From positions 186,001 to 250,000 of the forward strand of contig NC_031674.1 in the NCBI RefSeq assembly GCF_001640025.1: a stretch of DNA of 64,000 nucleotides, given 5' to 3'. The position numbers and the translations under genes are program-made. Source of the stretch: Sugiyamaella lignohabitans (Eukaryota > Ascomycota > Dipodascomycetes > Dipodascales > Trichomonascaceae). This document shows positions 20,591 through 32,443 of the stretch, in pieces (the stretch's first letter is position 1; each line of letters begins with the position of its first letter). Below the pieces are notes generated by a model. It worked only from the letters and a program-made list of their open reading frames with translations. It searched no databases and had not been told where the DNA came from.

Positions 20591-23500
20591 ATGTCTTCAG
20601 ACAAGATTGAGGAGTTGCCAGTTGTTTCGGCAACCCCTTCTTTGCCCATCTTCCCCCCCTTGCATAACACCGACAAACTGGTAACTCTTGAGCTTAAGAA
20701 TGGCATTTCTGTTCAAGGTTATTCTTTTGGTGCCGATAAATCGGTTGCCGGTGAATTGGTTTTCCAAACCGGTATGGTTGGTTATCCTGAGTCTATAACT
20801 GATCCATCTTACGAGGGTCAAATTTTGGTAATTACTTTCCCTTTGGTCGGAAACTATGGTGTTCCTTCCAGAGATGAGATGGACGAATTGGTTCCTCAAT
20901 TGCCTCGCTACTTTGAATCCAACCGTATCCATGTTGCTGGTTTGGTTGTTGCTAGTTACACTGAAGAATACTCACACTTCTTGGCTAAGTCGTCTCTTGG
21001 TACCTGGTTGAAGGAGGAAGGTATTCCTGCTATTTATGGTGTTGACACTCGTGGTCTCACTAAACTCATTAGAACCCAAGGTTCTACTCTGTCTAGAATT
21101 CGTCTCCAAAAGGAGAAGGTCAACCCTGCTTTGTCATGGGATGAGAACTTTGAGGAAGTCGAGTATGACGATCCTAATGTAAAGAATTTGGTTGCTCGTG
21201 TTTCAATCAAGGAACCCGTTCTCTACAAGCCTGCTTCTTCTGTGACTCCAGTTGTCGACAGCACTGGAAAGACTTTGCGCATTTTGGCTATTGATGTTGG
21301 TATGAAATACAACCAAGTTAGATGCTTCGTTAACAGAGGTGTTGAATTGAAGGTCGTTCCTTGGGATTATGACTTTGTTGGTGCTGGTGAGCAATATGAC
21401 GGTCTCTTTGTGTCCAATGGTCCTGGTGATCCAGCCACTTTAACTTCTGTTGTTAAGCGACTTGAGACTGTTGTTGAACAAGCTAAGACTCCTATTTTTG
21501 GTATTTGTTTGGGTCACCAATTGCTTGCTTCTGCTTCTGGAGCTAGCACTTTGAAGTTGAAGTTTGGTAACAGAGGTCATAACATTCCTGCTACCAACTT
21601 AATTAGTGGTAGATGTTATATTACTTCTCAAAATCACGGTTACGCTGTTGACGTAAACACCTTGAAAGAGGGATGGAAGGAGCTTTTTGTCAATGCCAAT
21701 GATGGCTCTAACGAAGGTATCTACCACACTTCCAAGCCCATTTTCTCTGTCCAGTTCCACCCTGAATCCACACCCGGTCCTCGTGACACTGAATTTTTGT
21801 TTGATGTCTTCATCAACACCGTTTTGAAGCACAAGAATGCTGGTGGCAAGCCAATTGGTCCTGTTGAATTCCCAGGTGGTACCATTGAGGAGAACCGTGC
21901 TAAGCATCCTCGTGTACACGCCAAGAAGGTCCTTGTTTTGGGATCTGGTGGTCTCAGTATTGGTCAAGCTGGTGAGTTCGATTATAGTGGGTCTCAAGCT
22001 ATTAAGGCTCTTAAACAGGAGGGTATCTATACAATTTTGATCAATCCTAATATTGCCACCATTCAAACATCTAAGGGTCTTGCTGACAAGGTTTATTTCT
22101 TACCCGTCAATGCTGATTTTGTCAGAAAGGTTATCAAGTATGAAAACCCTGATGCTATTTATGTCACCTTCGGTGGTCAGACAGCTCTTAATGTTGGTAT
22201 CCAATTGAAGGACGAGTTTGAGAGTTTGGGTGTTAAGGTTCTTGGTACTCCCATCGATACTATTATCACTACTGAAGATCGTGAATTGTTTGCCAGATCC
22301 ATGGAAGAAATTGGCGAGAAGTGTGCCAAGTCTGCCACTGCTTCCACCACTGCTGAAGCTTTGGAGGTTGTTAAGGAGATTAAATTCCCTGTTATTGTTC
22401 GTGCCGCCTACGCTCTTGGTGGTCTTGGTTCTGGCTTTGCCGAGAACGAAGAACAATTGGTTGCATTGTGTCAAAAGGCCTTTGCCGCCTCGCCCCAAAT
22501 TCTTATCGAGCGATCTATGAAGGGTTGGAAAGAAATCGAATACGAAGTTGTTCGTGATGCATTCGACAACTGTATTACCGTTTGTAACATGGAGAACTTC
22601 GATCCTCTTGGTATCCATACTGGTGACTCCATTGTCGTTGCTCCTTCTCAAACTCTCTCGGATGAAGACTACAACATGTTGCGTACTACTGCCGTTAACG
22701 TCATTCGTCATTTGGGCGTTGTTGGTGAATGTAACATCCAATATGCTCTTAACCCATTCTCGAAGGAATATTGCATTATTGAAGTCAATGCTCGTTTGTC
22801 CAGATCATCTGCTTTGGCTTCCAAGGCCACTGGTTACCCCTTGGCTTTCATTGCTGCCAAGCTTGGTCTTAACATTCCTTTGAATGAGATCAAGAACTCG
22901 GTCACCAAGGTTACTTGTGCCTGTTTCGAGCCTTCTCTTGACTATGTTGTTGTTAAGATCCCCAGATGGGATCTCAAGAAGTTCACTCGTGTAAGCAAGG
23001 AGTTGAGTTCAAGTATGAAGTCTGTCGGTGAGGTTATGAGTATTGGTCGTACTTTCGAAGAAGCAATTCAAAAGGCGATTAGATCTACTGATTACCAAAA
23101 CCTTGGTTTTAACGCCACTGAGGCCTTGATGTCCATCGATATTGACGATGAGTTGCAAACTCCTTCTGATCAACGTCTATTTGCTATCGCTAATGCTTTC
23201 GATAGTGGATACACCGTCGACAAGGTTTGGTCTTTGACTAAGATTGACAAGTGGTTCCTTCACAAGCTAGAGAACCTTATCAAGTTTGCCAAGATGATGG
23301 AGCAGTTCCAATCTAAGACTATTCCCTCTACTACTATGCGACAGGCTAAGCAACTCGGTTTCGAAGATCGTCAAATTGCTAAGTTTGTCTCGTCCAACGA
23401 GTTGTCTATTCGTCGTCTTCGTGTAGAGGCTGGTATTACTCCATTTGTCAAGCAAATCGATACTGTTGCTGCTGAATTCCCTGCTTTCACCAATTATTTG

Positions 23501-26500
23501 TATCTTACCTATAACGCCGATTCTCATGATATTGATTTCAATGATAACGGTGTTATGGTCCTAGGTTCTGGTGTCTACAGAATTGGTTCTTCTGTTGAGT
23601 TCGATTGGTGTGCTGTTAGAGCTGTTCGCACTCTTCGTGAGCAAGGCACCAAGACCATTATGGTCAACTACAACCCCGAGACTGTCAGTACTGATTATGA
23701 TGAGGCCGACAGATTGTATTTTGAAGTCATCAATTTGGAGCGTGTTTTGGATATTTACCAACTTGAACAATCCGCTGGTGTTGTTATTTCTATGGGTGGT
23801 CAAACTTCTAATAACATTGCTTTGACCTTGCATCGTGAAAATGTCAAGATCTTAGGTACATCACCTGATATGATTGATTCTGCTGAGAATCGTTACAAGT
23901 TCTCTAGAATGTTGGACAAGATTGGTGTTGATCAACCTGCTTGGAAGGAGCTGACCTCTATTGAGGAAGCCGAGGCTTTTGCTGATAAGGTGTCATACCC
24001 TGTTTTGGTTAGACCCTCTTATGTTTTGTCTGGTGCTGCCATGAACACTGTTTACAGTCGTGATGATTTGGAGAGTTACCTCAAGCAGGCTGTTGAGGTT
24101 TCTCGTGATTATCCTGTGGTTATTACCAAGTACATTGAGAATGCTAAGGAAATTGAGATGGACGCTGTTGCTAAGGACGGTAAACTTGTTATGCACGTTG
24201 TTTCTGAGCACGTTGAGAATGCTGGTGTACACTCTGGTGATGCTACTTTGATTGTTCCTCCTCAGGATTTGTCTGCTGAGACCGTCAAAAGAATTGTTGA
24301 GGCTACTGCCAAGATTGGTCAAGCATTGAACGTCTCAGGTCCATACAATATTCAATTTATTGCCAAGGATAATGAGATCAAGGTTATCGAGTGTAATGTT
24401 CGTGCTTCAAGATCTTTCCCATTTGTCTCCAAGGTACTTGGTGTCGACCTTATCGAGATGGCCACCAAGGTCATTGCTGGTGTTCCAATTCAACCATACC
24501 CATTGCAACAGTTGCCTGAGGATTATGTTGCCATTAAGGTTCCTCAATTTTCTTTCTCTAGATTGTCTGGTGCTGATCCTGTTTTGGGTGTCGAAATGGC
24601 CTCTACTGGTGAGGTTGCTTGTTTCGGTCGTAACAAGTATGAGGCTTATCTTAAGTCACTCATCGCTACTGGTATTAAGCCTCCCAAGAAGAACATTCTT
24701 TTGTCTATCGGTTCTTTTAAGGAGAAGACTGAGTTGTTGCCATCTGTTAAGAAGCTTCATGAGCTTGGCTACAAGCTGTTTGCTACTGCCGGTACTGCTG
24801 ATTTTATCCAAGAACACGGTATTCCTGTTCAATACTTGGAGGTTCTCAACGAGGGTGAAGATGAGAAGAGCGAGTTTTCGCTTACTCAACACTTGGCTAA
24901 CAACTTAATTGATATGTACATCAACTTGCCATCTAGCAACAGATTCCGTCGTCCTGCTTCCTATATGTCCAAGGGTTACAGAACTCGTCGTATGGCTGTT
25001 GACTATGCTATCCCCTTGGTTACCAATGTCAAGTGTGCCAAGCTTTTGGTTGAGGCTCTTGCTCTTAACATTCCTTTGGAGGTTTCCTCTATCGATAGCC
25101 AGTCTTCTCACAGACTTCTTTCGTTGCCTGGCCTTATTAACATTGCCACTTTCGTCCCATCGTTGTTGTCTGCAGGTGGGTCACCCGACTTTGAAAAGGT
25201 CAGCGAGGCTTCTTTGAAGGCTGGTTTCACTATCACTCGTATTCTCCCCACTGGTGTTGATGGATCTATCACTGATGCTCTCTCACTTTTGACTGCCCAA
25301 GAAAACACTCGTGGAAAGTCTGCGGTTGACTTCAACCTGTCAATTGCTGCAACTGGAGACAACGCCTCTCAATTGGTCAAGGCTTCACCAAATGTTGGGT
25401 CTCTGGTCATTCCTTTCAACTACTTCAACAACAATCTTGACAAGGTAGCTACTGTTTCAGAGCATTTTAACGTCTGGCCCACTAGCAAGCCTATTGTGAC
25501 TGATGCTAGCTCGACTGACTTGGCCTCTATCCTGTTGTTGGCTAGTTTGCACAACAGACCTGTTCATGTCACAAACGTTCTCAAGAAAGCTGATCTTGCC
25601 TTAATCTCCATGGCTAAGGAGAAGGGTCTTAAGGTCACTTGTGATGTTTCTATTCATGCCCTCTTTTTGTCTCAAGTTGAGTTCCCTGGATGCTCTCACC
25701 TTCCAACCAAGGAAGACCAAGAGGGTCTTTGGGAAGGCCTCGAAAGCATTGACATCTTCGCAGTTGGTGTCTTGCCTTCTCAATTGGCTAAGAGTCTTGG
25801 ACTCACAGTTGAAGCTGGTGTTGGTATTGCTGATGCCCTCCCTCTTCTTCTGACTGCTGTTCGTGAGAATAAGTTGACTGTTGAAGATATCGTTCTTCGT
25901 TTGAGCACCAACCCCAAGAAGATCTTTGATCTCCATGATCAATCTGGTACCACTGTCGAGGTTGATCTTGACCGTCAAACAACTGTTTCATCATTCTACT
26001 CTAAGCCTTTGTACGGAACTGTTGAAAGAGTCACTTACAATGATAAGACTGTTGTTCTAGAGGGTAAGATTGTTGTCAGTGATTTCCATCTTGGAAAGGA
26101 CGTGTCTGGTCATTCCAATGCTGCTCAAGTCGTCCCTGCTTCTCCTTTAGTTAAAGGTGGTGCCGTCTTCGCTAGCCCTCGTCCAGCTTCTCCAACCGGT
26201 GTTAGTGGATTCAACGCACAAGCTCGTAAGATGTCCTTTAACGCTGTATCAGTTGTTGCCCCTGGTGGACGAGCTGACTTGGATAGTGCTCTTGTATTGG
26301 AAGATGATGATAAATCTAAGGGACCTACTCTTAAGTTGGTCACCGAACCTCAGTTACCATCCGCCTTGAGAAACGTTATTAGAAAGAACAACCCATTCTT
26401 GAGAAGACACGTTACCAGTGTCTTGGACTTCAGCAGAAGTGATTTGCACTCTCTGTTCAGTCTTGCTCAAGAGTTGCGTCTTGCTGTTGAGAGAGTTGGT

Positions 26501-27319
26501 GCTGTTGACTTGTTGAGAGGACGAGTTTTGGCTACTCTGTTCTATGAGCCTTCCACTAGAACATCTACCTCGTTTGATGCTGCTATGCAAAGATTGGGTG
26601 GTAAAGTCATTTCTATCACCACTTCTACTTCTTCTGTCCAGAAGGGCGAGACTTTGCAAGACACTGTTCGTACTTTGGCTTCTTACACTGATGCTATCGT
26701 TCTCAGACATCCTTCAGAAGAGAGTGTTGCTATTGCCTCTAAATACTCTCCAGTTCCTATCATTAATGGTGGTAATGGATCTAAGGAACATCCTACTCAA
26801 GCATTCTTGGACTTGTTCACTATTCGTGAAGAGCTCGGTACCGTAAATGGTTTGACTGTCACTTTCATGGGAGACTTGAAGTACGGTAGAACTGTTCACT
26901 CTTTGTGTAGTTTGCTCAAGCACTACCAAGTCCGTGTTCAAATTGTGTGCCCCAAGGATCTTGCTTTGCCCGCTCACGTTTACGATGAGCTTGCCAAGGC
27001 TGGTAAGATTACTGTTGTTTCTGAGAATCTTACTGACGAGATCCTTGAGAACACTGATGTCTTGTACTGCACTCGTGTCCAAAAGGAGAGATTCCCCAGT
27101 TTGGATGAATATGAGAAGTTCAAGAACTTGTATGTCGTTGACAACAAGGTTCTTCGCAAGGCAAAGAAACACATGTGTGTTATGCATCCTTTGCCTCGTG
27201 TTAACGAGATTAGCGAGGAAGTTGATTTCGACCATCGTGCTGCTTACTTCAGACAAATGAGACATGGTCTCTTTGTTCGCATGGCTCTTCTTGCTATGGT
27301 CATTGGCGTTGATTTTTAA
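20591..27319 (+). CDS. URA2: Multifunctional pyrimidine enzyme Ura2 (CPSase-ATCase)
   Basis: 2242-residue cytosolic fusion catalysing the first two steps of UMP synthesis. Order: glutamine amidotransferase (about 40-410; nucleophile in FGICLGHQ near 307, His in QFHPES near 389), carbamoyl-phosphate synthetase large chain in two ATP-grasp halves plus MGS-like allosteric domain (about 440-1490), a dihydroorotase-like domain (about 1510-1850), a Ser/Pro linker, and aspartate transcarbamoylase (about 1930-2242; [29 protein letters not shown]). The dihydroorotase segment reads PGLINIATF where active enzymes have an HxH zinc motif after PGLID, so it is catalytically dead as in other fungal Ura2 proteins. 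Length agrees with S. cerevisiae (2214). Many apparent frames inside are shadows of strongly biased codon use. Confidence 0.97.
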   Translation: MSSDKIEELPVVSATPSLPIFPPLHNTDKLVTLELKNGISVQGYSFGADKSVAGELVFQTGMVGYPESITDPSYEGQILVITFPLVGNYGVPSRDEMDELVPQLPRYFESNRIHVAGLVVASYTEEYSHFLAKSSLGTWLKEEGIPAIYGVDTRGLTKLIRTQGSTLSRIRLQKEKVNPALSWDENFEEVEYDDPNVKNLVARVSIKEPVLYKPASSVTPVVDSTGKTLRILAIDVGMKYNQVRCFVNRGVELKVVPWDYDFVGAGEQYDGLFVSNGPGDPATLTSVVKRLETVVEQAKTPIFGICLGHQLLASASGASTLKLKFGNRGHNIPATNLISGRCYITSQNHGYAVDVNTLKEGWKELFVNANDGSNEGIYHTSKPIFSVQFHPESTPGPRDTEFLFDVFINTVLKHKNAGGKPIGPVEFPGGTIEENRAKHPRVHAKKVLVLGSGGLSIGQAGEFDYSGSQAIKALKQEGIYTILINPNIATIQTSKGLADKVYFLPVNADFVRKVIKYENPDAIYVTFGGQTALNVGIQLKDEFESLGVKVLGTPIDTIITTEDRELFARSMEEIGEKCAKSATASTTAEALEVVKEIKFPVIVRAAYALGGLGSGFAENEEQLVALCQKAFAASPQILIERSMKGWKEIEYEVVRDAFDNCITVCNMENFDPLGIHTGDSIVVAPSQTLSDEDYNMLRTTAVNVIRHLGVVGECNIQYALNPFSKEYCIIEVNARLSRSSALASKATGYPLAFIAAKLGLNIPLNEIKNSVTKVTCACFEPSLDYVVVKIPRWDLKKFTRVSKELSSSMKSVGEVMSIGRTFEEAIQKAIRSTDYQNLGFNATEALMSIDIDDELQTPSDQRLFAIANAFDSGYTVDKVWSLTKIDKWFLHKLENLIKFAKMMEQFQSKTIPSTTMRQAKQLGFEDRQIAKFVSSNELSIRRLRVEAGITPFVKQIDTVAAEFPAFTNYLYLTYNADSHDIDFNDNGVMVLGSGVYRIGSSVEFDWCAVRAVRTLREQGTKTIMVNYNPETVSTDYDEADRLYFEVINLERVLDIYQLEQSAGVVISMGGQTSNNIALTLHRENVKILGTSPDMIDSAENRYKFSRMLDKIGVDQPAWKELTSIEEAEAFADKVSYPVLVRPSYVLSGAAMNTVYSRDDLESYLKQAVEVSRDYPVVITKYIENAKEIEMDAVAKDGKLVMHVVSEHVENAGVHSGDATLIVPPQDLSAETVKRIVEATAKIGQALNVSGPYNIQFIAKDNEIKVIECNVRASRSFPFVSKVLGVDLIEMATKVIAGVPIQPYPLQQLPEDYVAIKVPQFSFSRLSGADPVLGVEMASTGEVACFGRNKYEAYLKSLIATGIKPPKKNILLSIGSFKEKTELLPSVKKLHELGYKLFATAGTADFIQEHGIPVQYLEVLNEGEDEKSEFSLTQHLANNLIDMYINLPSSNRFRRPASYMSKGYRTRRMAVDYAIPLVTNVKCAKLLVEALALNIPLEVSSIDSQSSHRLLSLPGLINIATFVPSLLSAGGSPDFEKVSEASLKAGFTITRILPTGVDGSITDALSLLTAQENTRGKSAVDFNLSIAATGDNASQLVKASPNVGSLVIPFNYFNNNLDKVATVSEHFNVWPTSKPIVTDASSTDLASILLLASLHNRPVHVTNVLKKADLALISMAKEKGLKVTCDVSIHALFLSQVEFPGCSHLPTKEDQEGLWEGLESIDIFAVGVLPSQLAKSLGLTVEAGVGIADALPLLLTAVRENKLTVEDIVLRLSTNPKKIFDLHDQSGTTVEVDLDRQTTVSSFYSKPLYGTVERVTYNDKTVVLEGKIVVSDFHLGKDVSGHSNAAQVVPASPLVKGGAVFASPRPASPTGVSGFNAQARKMSFNAVSVVAPGGRADLDSALVLEDDDKSKGPTLKLVTEPQLPSALRNVIRKNNPFLRRHVTSVLDFSRSDLHSLFSLAQELRLAVERVGAVDLLRGRVLATLFYEPSTRTSTSFDAAMQRLGGKVISITTSTSSVQKGETLQDTVRTLASYTDAIVLRHPSEESVAIASKYSPVPIINGGNGSKEHPTQAFLDLFTIREELGTVNGLTVTFMGDLKYGRTVHSLCSLLKHYQVRVQIVCPKDLALPAHVYDELAKAGKITVVSENLTDEILENTDVLYCTRVQKERFPSLDEYEKFKNLYVVDNKVLRKAKKHMCVMHPLPRVNEISEEVDFDHRAAYFRQMRHGLFVRMALLAMVIGVDF

Positions 27320-27663
27320 ACCTCACCATTTTTGCCAGTTAGATTGGTAGAGTTTGTTTTGCTTGTTTTGTAAATATTGTTATTCCTATATTAGAAGAAA
27401 GTTTCGTAATTATTACTTTTATCGACGTATTTGTGTTGTGTGTGTTATACGTTTCGTTTATTTATTTATTTATGTTTTTTATTTATTATTAATTTATTTT
27501 ATTTATTTATTTTTTAGTTTCAATTTTTTTATTTCGATCTCTTAGATTCGCTTTGCATATACATTGCACGGCGATGTCAATGGATCTACTGTCCTGCATA
27601 ATTGTATCGTTTGAAATTTCCAATGCTTCACATACTATATAATTGACATTGACTTCGGCACAA
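27320..27663. other. URA2 3' region / U2AF65 promoter
   Basis: 344 nt, very T-rich, with TTTA repeats at about 27456-27530. It holds the URA2 3' end signals and the upstream sequence of the next gene. No gene is seen. Confidence 0.6.
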
Positions 27664-29399
27664 ATGAGTGGTCGCAATAATATTGATGATATTATAGCCC
27701 AGGCTAAAGGGGGGGCTGATAGAAGTAGCCGTGAAGGCTCAGGTAGGTGCACAGTTTAATGACTGTGGTATCTAATTCTAACCACACAATAGATCGGAGC
27801 TCTTCGTACACACGTGAGAGTCCTGACAGAGGTGTCAGACGGGATCAAGAGAGATCTGAATATGATAGGGAGAGGAGAGAGCGAAAGTTCAGAGACAGTC
27901 GAGAGGGTGGCTGGGATCGACGAGATGGTGATGGAGACCGTGACCATGGCAGAGGGGGTCGGGATCGAGCAAGCAGACATAGAGACCGGGACCGTGACAG
28001 TGATAGAAGTGAACGAGATAGATATCGCGACCGAGATAGTAACCGCGGTCGTGACCGTGACAGAGATCGTCATAGTCGGAGTCCAAAGAGATCCGGACAT
28101 AAGCGAAATCGTGAAAGTATCCTTGAATCACTTGCTTCAGTCATTCCCATCGATCAGCGAAAGCGTCGCAAGCCGCAATGGGATATAATCCCTCCAGGTT
28201 ATGACAATATTACAATTGAAATGGCAAAGGCATCTGGTTTATTTCCAACCTCAAGTGATATTCGTAAGCTGAATGAACGGAGAGATGGGGGTGACAACGA
28301 CAAAGGGTCAATGGCTGAACCAGCGAGTCTTATGCTACCTCCTCCACCACCTACAATTCTGACAGCTGGTAGCAATGAGTACAATGTGTCCCCACAAGGT
28401 TCTCGTTTGGCCAAGCTAGTGATTTTATCAGGATACGATGCTGAAGCTCAATCGATTGAGATGTTGACTAAATTATTTATCACACTTCTACTCTCAATTA
28501 CTGATTCAGGTGCAACAGCTGATAGCGTGAAAGACTGCTTTTATGCTAATGGATCAGATAAGACCAAATTAGTGATAGAACTAGCGAAACCTGAACTTGC
28601 CACTATAGCGGTTGCTTTTGATGGAGTTGCTTTAGATGAAAGCGAACCTGATACAACAAAGTTTTCAATTACAAGACCAGAAGGATATATTATTCCTTTG
28701 TCCAGTGATAACATTGAAGGAGCCAAAGATGATAAAAAAACGAAATTTGATGTAGAGGGCCCTTTCAAAGGGTCAATGTCAAATATTCCAACTTTCATTG
28801 GTGAAGAACAGATTTTAGAACTTTTGAAAGCTTTTGGTCAAGTGAGATTCTGCAAGATTCTTACAGACGTTGCAGGTAACTCAAAGGGAGTAGCATTTTT
28901 TGAATATGAGGATACATCGATTCTTGACATTGCCTGTCAGGGTCTTAATAATATGGCGCTAGGTGACAACCAGCTGATAGTTAGAAAAGCTTGTGTTGGA
29001 CTTGAACAGTCACAACCTGTGATGAGTCTAGACACGCTTCTGAAACTTTGTCAAGATAATGACCGAAAAAACGAGCATCCTCCTACAAGTGTCATGCAGC
29101 TATGGAACGCAATTTCACCAGAAGAGCTTGCAGATGACGAAGCTCGTGAAGAGATCTCTGCTCAAATCGAGCAAGAATGTTCCAAATTTGGCCCAGTGGA
29201 GTCGGTAAATATCCCCAAAGAGAACTCTGCTAGCTCGACCATGCTCAGCAGTTCCATAGGAGGTAGAATATATGTCAAGTTTTCAAGCTCTTCCGCTTGT
29301 AAGGAAGCAGTAAAGCATTTAGGAGGCCGGAAGTTCACTGACCGAACTATAATTTCTGGATTCTATCATGAGGATGCTTATAAATTAGGAATTCTTTAA
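27664..29399 (+). CDS. U2AF65 (MUD2/prp2): U2 snRNP auxiliary factor large subunit (U2AF65), spliced
   Basis: Exons 27664-27742 and 27793-29399 join across a 50-nt intron (donor GTAGGT, branch TTCTAAC, acceptor TAG) to give 561 residues. The frame is kept: the last G of exon 1 plus AT make Asp. The first exon starts MSGRNNIDDII. Then come an Arg/Asp/Ser-rich RS-like region (about 27-135), the hallmark QWDIIPPGYDNI that precedes the RRMs in U2AF65, a divergent RRM1 (about 215-305), RRM2 (about 350-420) and a C-terminal UHM with GRKFTDRTI. It binds the branch/polypyrimidine region with the branchpoint-binding protein during early spliceosome assembly. The downstream frame alone lacks the true N-terminus. 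BUB2 converges on it with 85 nt between. Confidence 0.9.
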
Positions 29400-29484
29400 A
29401 TAAATATTTGACCAACTATCTATGAAACGGTGCAACAAAGATTTAGCGTACCGCCCATATCCCAAGGAGGAGCGAAAATAGCCA

Positions 29485-30740
29485 TCATGTTTGCTTTCGT
29501 TCTGAGTACCTAGCAACTTGAGAGGGTACAGCAGGGTCGTAAGGGTGCCGAGCTAGCATATCATAAACTTCGTCCGGTAGTCTAGGAACAAAGCTGACTG
29601 CCAGTTTGATAATTTCTGAAGCGTTCAACGGAGGGAACGATCTTAATAGCGAGATAGGGCTTGGTTCCTGTAAGAGTTTGTCACGCATCAGGGTCATTTG
29701 TGCAACTACAAACAGGATATTCATATGGCATCCGTAAGCAAATATGAAATCCCACAATGCAAGAAGCTCTGTTAATGGCGGTGTACAAGCTGATAATGTG
29801 AGAACCGCTAGTATTATGTTAGTAACCCTAGTTTAGTGGTTCTGTCAAATTTCAGTGAAACTTACAAGGAAAGGCATAGAGCTCCGCACGGAGATATTTG
29901 CTTCTCAAATATTCGTATACTGTTGGATCAACGATTTCAAGACAGATATCAAGTAAACTCAATCCTGTGTGGACCCCTTCCAAGGTAGGCTGGACATATA
30001 GTGGGCAGTCCCTCGTTAAAAATGTATCAAATAGGGCAAATGCTTGAGACTCTGACTTGGCAATATATAAATATGGAGCAAGGAGGACATTCATACCTTG
30101 TACATATTTATCATGACCAGTGGGTTTTCCGGAGGGAGATCTAGCTACTGCATTTGCCGACTTATCGTGTTTTCCCAGAAACTCACTAGAGTTAGATTCA
30201 CCTTCGGCTTTCCAAGCGAAAGCATTCAGAACTCTGATTAGAGATTCTTCTGGTACTTTACTGTGAAATTGATGATCTGAGGTCAATGTTCTGAACGTGT
30301 CATTCCGTATCTTTGAATAGGCAGGAGACGGTCCCAGTTGAACTAGTTTTAGATATGACGAACTGTTCTGTGGATTCACGCGCAATAAAATGGACCACAC
30401 ATAACTCCGATATGAACATTGGCCCTGTTTCAGTTAGTCTTGACGAATTTAAAGAACAGATTTTTATGCTGTCGACTTGAACTCGTGAAGCATTTCAACT
30501 CAAGCTCATTTTTTTACTTACATCTGTCTTATCTGGTACTGTAAGTCCGTCTACTAGTATCAAATACCGAAGTTGTGATATTGACGATTTGACGATGACT
30601 GGAGGTTTCGCGATCAGGGTCTCTATAGCGTCCCGCTTTCTGGGAGGTTTTTCCCCATTGTGTTGCTTCTTCGGAGATGCTAAATTGCTAGAACGCTTTG
30701 CTTCAAGTTGTGGCTTTTCGGTAGCCAGATTTGCAGTCAT
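29485..30740 (-). CDS. BUB2: Mitotic exit GAP Bub2 (TBC domain), spliced
   Basis: Three exons (30740-30522, 30424-29866, 29807-29485) join to 366 residues; introns are 97 and 58 nt with GTAAGT donors and GACTAAC/TACTAAC branch sites. Bub2 is the catalytic partner of Bfa1 in the GAP that restrains Tem1 at the spindle pole body. The TBC domain has both catalytic fingers, Arg in IRNDTFRT and Gln in YVQGMNVLLAP, and the family segment LWDFIFAYGCHMNILFVVA. The second splice restores PSVLTLSACTPPLTELL, aligning with yeast Bub2. About 40 extra residues precede the segment equivalent to the yeast start (yeast Bub2 is 306 aa). The ATG at 30740 is the most upstream in frame. Confidence 0.92.
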
Positions 30741-30959
30741 GGCTAGTGTCCGACGAAATGAAAATAATATTACAAGCTGAAGAGAGAACGGACCGTGCGT
30801 GTGTGGTTATTGACGTATTCCCTTTTAAAGAATATAGCCCTAAACCTAATGTATTCAGAACGCAAGTATAAATTATTAGACCTGAAACGAAAGATGTATT
30901 ATTAAATGTATTAATAGACTAGATTACTAACTCAGAGTCTCCAGTTGCTGAGTCGTCGT

Positions 30960-31783
30960 TTAGACGTACTGACTCAACCATCTGATACCTTCGCCATATC
31001 CTTGGCGCATGACAACAGAGCACATAAAGATCTCTATTGGGCGGATATTGCCCTCCAAGGGGACCTTGCCCTTGCCAGTGGTTTGATACAGACCGAGAGC
31101 ATGACGAAGTTCCTCCTCAGAGACGGCGTGAGGGTCATCAATCTTGTTACCAAGGATCAAGAAGGGGACCTTAGAAAGTTCTTCAATTGCAAACAGGGCA
31201 TCTAACTCACCCTTACTTTCAGCAAATCTTTCGGTATCGGCGGCATCAACAAGGAAAACAATTCCATCGACTTCAGGGAAATAGTCTTTCCATAAACGAC
31301 GAGCCTGTTGATGTCCACCAAGATCAAACGTGGTGAACTTGACATTACCAATAGCGAGTTCCTCAGAGGCTATATATGTTAGCAGCTGAAATATAATAAA
31401 AATCCCCTAGTATAGCATGCGTTCATAAACTGGACTTACTTGGATGAAGAGTTGGTTGTAAAGTTGCCAAACGGTCGTTCTTAAGCATGTGAAGAAGGGT
31501 AGTTTTACCGGCATTGTCAAGACCCAGGAAGAGAAGCTTGGCATGCTTGTTCAAAAGTCCAAGCGATGAGAGAACATCATAAACTGAACAAAGTTAGTCA
31601 CTGCACCATTAATATTTAGATCACGAGTCATCCTTGACAGCTGAGGTGCCTCGGACTTCACTATAAAGTCGCTTATTCGACCAGTTGACTGTTCTACCCA
31701 ATAGCAATGTCTTGGAAACAATCAAACATCCACTAGAGCTGAAGAATAACTACATTTAACATACACCAATTAACAATCCACAT
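30960..31783 (-). CDS. SAR1: COPII small GTPase Sar1, spliced
   Basis: Exons 31783-31765 (19 nt), 31583-31440 and 31369-30960 give 190 residues, the family length. Introns are 181 nt (GTATGT, GACTAAC) and 70 nt (GTAAGT, TGCTAAC). The tiny first exon encodes MWIVNW, the start of the amphipathic helix that inserts in the ER membrane, and splicing completes [17 protein letters not shown] motifs are GLDNAGKT (G1), [10 protein letters not shown] (G3), NKID (G4) and CSV (G5). Sar1 recruits Sec23/24 to ER exit sites. A CTG codon encodes the conserved Leu in ELDALF. The gene is divergent from SEC27 and lies 219 nt upstream of BUB2 on the same strand. Confidence 0.96.
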
Positions 31784-32443
31784 GATATCTACAGTAATCT
31801 AGATTGTCTGTTAGATTATCATACTTAGTATTTTTTGAGACATGCCAGAGACAGAAGAAATAGGGAGTACTTGTAGCAACGCAATGTAAAAAGCGAAATA
31901 GAAATCGGATCTTGGAATTAAAAGCCATATAACTGATTGAAAAATTCGGCAGTAGATTTTTAAAATGGTCCTCGGTCCGACAGATGTCCGACTGTGACAG
32001 TCGCATTCTTCTAGTTGATTCCACTTTATTGCGCCTGATTCTCCGCCCCTGTTTCTCAGCTTTTTTGTATCACGTTCGCCCCTGCTCTAAAATCATCCAG
32101 CATCAATCGCCATCCTGAGCTGTACTTACCACTCAATAGTCTCTTAATAGAAGATATGTGCTATAAAAGTGCCAATGTAATGCTCGTTGGTTGGAGTTTT
32201 CAATTTAAGGGCCAAAATTGTCTTATAACACTTGTGACAAGTCTAGGAAGCTGGTGGAGAGATTCCAGTTGGGACTTCTTGCCGATAATAACCGCGCGTT
32301 TTTGAGTCTAGTCGCCAGGTGTCTAAACGCGCATCGAAATATGGCATGGGTAGGGGAAGTGAGAGGATCGTTGAATGTCCAAGTTGAACAGCACAGCAGC
32401 ACCACACGCGAACCTGTGTACCAATTAAAGACACTGACTGAAA
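31784..32443. other. Shared SAR1 / SEC27 divergent promoter region
   Basis: 660 nt between the start codons of SAR1 and SEC27. Short frames inside lack protein features. No repeat is seen. It must serve both genes or contain two back-to-back promoters. Confidence 0.65.

Noticed and set aside
22100..22741. Long antisense frames inside URA2 (e.g. 213 codons)
   Set aside because: Shadow frames of a highly codon-biased gene; their peptides are Asn/Ser/Thr/Leu-rich as expected from reversed codons.
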